DNA of 6,668 nucleotides. Origin: Pseudomonadota bacterium (lineage in GTDB: Bacteria; Pseudomonadota; Gammaproteobacteria; Acidiferrobacterales; UBA6901). The position numbers were made by a program, and so were the translations under genes. Of this stretch, positions 6,164 through 6,668 are shown in pieces (position 1 is the stretch's first letter; each line of letters begins with the position of its first letter). The stretch spans positions 1-6,668 of the forward strand of contig JAJYEK010000192.1 in NCBI GenBank assembly GCA_021785795.1, written 5' to 3'. The notes beneath the pieces were generated by a model. It had not been told where the DNA came from and searched no databases. It worked only from the letters and a program-made list of their open reading frames with translations.

Positions 6164-6668
6164 CGGTCTGCGGGTTATGATAATATGTATCAAAATAGGT
6201 ATATAAGTAATCTGACGTACCCCACGATCCCGGGGACATGCACAACGCAGGAAAAGAGATCGGAGCGCTGGCTTGGGGCGGACGGATCGGGAGGGAGCAT
6301 ACGGTAAGCTCTGCGCATACCACGGGACATCCGCAGACTGCAGCCAGGACCATCCCGCAGGGATCCCCACTCTCGCGGCTTGAAAATTCGCAGGAGTCAG
6401 GCTTATCTATCCATTGGATCCAGAGGGACGGTGAACAGGGGGATTTCTGCCAGCCGGGCTGGCTTGAGCACCCGGTAAGGGCCGCGGGCACCTGGGATAA
6501 TTGCTACGGGCCATCCGGACGGTTGGAGATCGTGCGCTAGCCGGCCTTAGAGATCATTCCGGGAGGTGAGAGCTGTTTCCATTTGGTTCCAGCCAGCCGA
6601 CGGACATTCAGGAAACGGGGACTGGCCTGCTAGAATAACCCGGTCTGAGCACAAGCACCAATCGACCA
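6164..6668 (+). other. Region without a convincing gene
   Basis: This stretch of 505 bp opens with an AT-rich tract (about 6175-6213) containing TATGAT, GATAAT and TATATAAG, in sharp contrast to its GC-rich surroundings. I find no matching -35. A 100-codon open frame at 6238-6540 has no proper ribosome-binding site and no recognisable family or protein-like pattern. Small inverted repeats occur at 6352-6364 (ATCCC/GGGAT) and 6449-6463 (GCCAGC/GCTGGC). It may be a long leader or promoter region for a gene beyond the window, or decayed sequence. Confidence 0.5.
6607..6636 (+). promoter_or_regulatory. Possible extended -10 promoter near the window end
   Basis: TGCTAGAAT (6628-6636) combines the extended -10 TGn element with a 5/6 match to TATAAT. 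A weak -35-like TTCAGG lies at 6607-6612, 18 bp upstream; extended -10 promoters tolerate this. It would drive a gene starting beyond the window on the + strand. Confidence 0.3.

Noticed and set aside
6238..6540. 100-codon open frame on + after the barrel gene
   Set aside because: The only G-rich stretch upstream is 2 nt from the ATG, too close for a Shine-Dalgarno, and the translation shows no signal, helix or family pattern.

Overview
The window is GC-rich (visibly above 55%) and tightly coding on the + strand. Two OmpP1/FadL- or EpsL-like beta-barrels, several Sec signal peptides and a short Wza-type export protein point to a Gram-negative, probably proteobacterial (likely gammaproteobacterial) chromosome. 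That assignment is an inference from protein style, not from a marker gene. I see no mobile element, CRISPR array, tRNA or rRNA.

Layout, all on the + strand. (1) 2-1144: the 3' part of an OmpP1/FadL-family outer-membrane transporter, cut by the window edge. (2) 1145-1226: a short gap with a UUCG-loop hairpin and a good Shine-Dalgarno. (3) 1227-3194: a large secreted protein made of two diverged copies of one module on either side of a bacterial Ig-like (SbsA/Big_5-type) domain. It ends in a tripartite C-terminal sorting-type tail: a Gly-Cys-containing motif, a Trp-rich transmembrane helix and an Arg/Lys cluster. (4) 3195-3326: a gap with a perfect 12-bp GC hairpin. (5) 3327-3884: a small multi-spanning CPBP (CAAX/Abi) glutamic-type intramembrane protease with all three motifs. 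(6) 3885-4144: a gap with a small hairpin and a plausible sigma-70 promoter. (7) 4145-4756: a short polysaccharide-export protein (Poly_export + SLBB) with a Sec signal but no lipobox. (8) 4928-6163: an outer-membrane beta-barrel of the kind found in exopolysaccharide/PEP-CTERM loci. (9) 6164-6668: about 500 bp with no convincing gene, an AT-rich start, and a possible extended -10 promoter near the end.

The most interesting element is the pair at 1227-3884: an exported protein with a CTERM-like tail, followed by a CPBP protease. This is the architecture of dedicated sorting dyads in which a glutamic intramembrane protease, rather than an exosortase, processes the tail (compare the JDVT-CTERM and MYXO-CTERM systems). 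The tail here is a variant: it has neither PEP nor an obvious D-x-T motif. Next to it is the start of what looks like an exopolysaccharide export locus (outer-membrane export protein plus barrel). The processed protein may therefore be a surface or matrix component, but the functional link is inferred from proximity only.
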